Of a stretch of 6,600 bases of DNA, positions 5,479 to 6,600 are shown in pieces. The translations under genes and the position numbers were made by a program. Under the pieces are notes generated by a model. The model searched no databases, was not told the DNA's origin, and saw only the letters and a program-made list of their open reading frames with translations. The DNA lies in NCBI GenBank assembly GCA_913054485.1, contig CAJXHQ010000184.1, positions 1 to 6,600 of the forward strand, written 5' to 3'. Origin of the DNA: an uncultured Paracoccaceae bacterium (GTDB taxonomy: Bacteria; Pseudomonadota; Alphaproteobacteria; Rhodobacterales; Rhodobacteraceae). How positions within the stretch are numbered: the first letter of the stretch is position 1; each line of letters begins with the position of its first letter.

Positions 5479-6600
5479 ATGCCTCAGGGATACCTCGTTG
5501 AAACAGGTGACTCCGCGCTCGACAGCGGAGACAGTATCACTGGCCCCTATAGCAGCTTCACAACATCAGAGGTGCTCGGCAGCGGATCCTGGACCTGGAG
5601 CGGCACTGCCGGCGGCTACTACTATTCAAATGAAACCGAATCCGGCGATTATGTTCTGGGCACCGACGGCAATATCTATTTCGTGCCCTCATATGGGGAG
5701 GTCAGCTCGCTGGACTCCGCGACGGCGGTTAACCCGCCGGATTACACCAACGCAGACGGCGGGATCGACGGCACAGACCATGGGGAGCTGATCGATGCAT
5801 CCTACACGGATGCTGAAGGGGATCAGATCGACAACGGCAATGGCGGAGGAGGCGGGAACGACGACGAGGTTCTGGCAGGCGGCGGTGATGACACCGTGGT
5901 AGCCGGGGCCGGTTCAGACACCGTCTACGGCGGTACCGGAAATGATGATATTTCCGGCGGGGACGGCAACGACATGCTGTATGGCGGCAGCGGGTCCGGC
6001 GGCGAAAGCACGGACCCGGTCACCATAACCGCCACCAACGCAGAAAGCACGACGGAAGGCTTCACGATCTCTGCCCGATCGGTGGAAGACGGGGCGCTCA
6101 CAGACGCCAGCGCGAGCAATATCAGCTATTATGACAGTTCGTTCGGCGTTGCGGGCGCGGTATCCGATTCCGACAGCGGCGTGACCCAGCAGATTGGCTA
6201 TGACAAGGCCTCAGCGCTGTCCGAACAGCTGATAATTGACTTCGACAGCACGGCGGAAAGCGCCGAGGTTTCCTTCAAGCATCTCTACACGTCCAGCCAC
6301 GGAGAAAACGGGCACTGGGCCGCTTTCAAGGACGGAACTCTGGTCGCCGAAGGCGATTTCACCGAAGACGGCGCCGGGTCTGGAACCGGCACGATCGGCA
6401 TCAGCGGGATTGGAAACTTCGATCAGATTGTTCTGTCGGCCAATCTTCAAAGCGATGGATCCGACGGTTCTGATTATATGGTGAGCAGCGTCAGCTTCAC
6501 CGCTGCTCCGCAGGACGCCGAAGACGGGGACGACTCAATTTCGGCCGGAGATGGGCTGGATACCGTCTATGGCGGGGACGGGTCCGACACCATTGACGGC
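5479..6600 (+). CDS. RTX calcium-binding protein, N-terminal 374 residues (runs off window)
   Basis: The frame is open to the window edge, so the C-terminus is missing. Residues 1-75 (MPQGYLVETGDSALDSGD..., SWTWSGTAGG at 37-46, DGNIYFVP at 63-70) form an N-terminal module that I recall from Rhodobacterales secreted RTX proteins, some with a later Hint domain. An acidic Gly/Asp linker follows. A first RTX block at 134-172 has about four GGxGxDxxx nonapeptides (GAGSDTVYG, GGTGNDDIS, GGDGNDMLY). A non-RTX, beta-rich module (175-345) intervenes, and a second RTX block starts at about 349 (GGDGSDTIDG at the edge). These repeats bind Ca2+ outside the cell. There is no N-terminal signal peptide, as expected for type I secretion with a C-terminal signal. 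Start ATG 5479 has GGGA 8 bases upstream. An in-frame GTG at 5461 is less likely. Adhesin, enzyme or matrix role cannot be decided. Confidence 0.88.
   Translation, partial: MPQGYLVETGDSALDSGDSITGPYSSFTTSEVLGSGSWTWSGTAGGYYYSNETESGDYVLGTDGNIYFVPSYGEVSSLDSATAVNPPDYTNADGGIDGTDHGELIDASYTDAEGDQIDNGNGGGGGNDDEVLAGGGDDTVVAGAGSDTVYGGTGNDDISGGDGNDMLYGGSGSGGESTDPVTITATNAESTTEGFTISARSVEDGALTDASASNISYYDSSFGVAGAVSDSDSGVTQQIGYDKASALSEQLIIDFDSTAESAEVSFKHLYTSSHGENGHWAAFKDGTLVAEGDFTEDGAGSGTGTIGISGIGNFDQIVLSANLQSDGSDGSDYMVSSVSFTAAPQDAEDGDDSISAGDGLDTVYGGDGSDTIDG

Noticed and set aside
5498..5791. 97-residue plus-strand frame inside the start of the RTX gene
   Set aside because: It is out of frame with the RTX protein, whose conserved N-terminal module and nonapeptide repeats show the true reading frame.
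5884..6000. Short GC-rich direct repeats resembling a CRISPR or satellite array
   Set aside because: They are the codon-level trace of Gly/Asp-rich RTX nonapeptides. The period is 27 bases in frame, without conserved spacers.

Overview
The window reads as chromosomal DNA of a marine alphaproteobacterium of the Rhodobacterales, Roseobacter group (Leisingera, Phaeobacter or Ruegeria type). The DNA is visibly GC-rich. The ATP synthase epsilon subunit, the ~340-residue PRPP synthetase, the release factor 2 with an SPY tripeptide, and the N-terminal module of the RTX protein all look like that group. The assignment rests on recognising the proteins, not on a database search.

Layout, left to right. 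(1) Positions 1-510 hold the end of the ATP synthase operon: the last codons of a probable atpD, then atpC, then a strong UUCG-loop terminator. (2) 574-924 is a small separate gene for an H-type lectin-domain protein. It is followed by a 378-base gene-free stretch with two strong hairpins, one facing each flanking gene. (3) 1303-2325 on the minus strand is prs (PRPP synthetase). (4) Divergent from it, 2435-3876 is a two-gene operon with a 4-base ATGA overlap: a DsbA-fold 2-hydroxychromene-2-carboxylate isomerase-like protein and an alpha/beta hydrolase. (5) A 271-base convergent gap rich in GC hairpins separates this operon from prfB (release factor 2, minus strand, 4148-5272). (6) Divergent from prfB, after a leader packed with perfect dyads, an RTX-type calcium-binding secreted protein begins at 5479 and runs off the right edge.

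Most of the window is housekeeping: energy (atpC), nucleotide precursors (prs) and translation termination (prfB). The accessory parts are the lectin, the isomerase/hydrolase pair and the RTX protein. No mobile element, CRISPR array, tRNA or rRNA was seen, and I found no clear evidence for a wholly new multi-gene system. The best candidates for a second look are the dyad cluster in front of the RTX gene, the unassigned module inserted between its two RTX blocks, the hairpin-rich gap at 3877-4147, and the hydrolase whose usual catalytic Asp position is not acidic.
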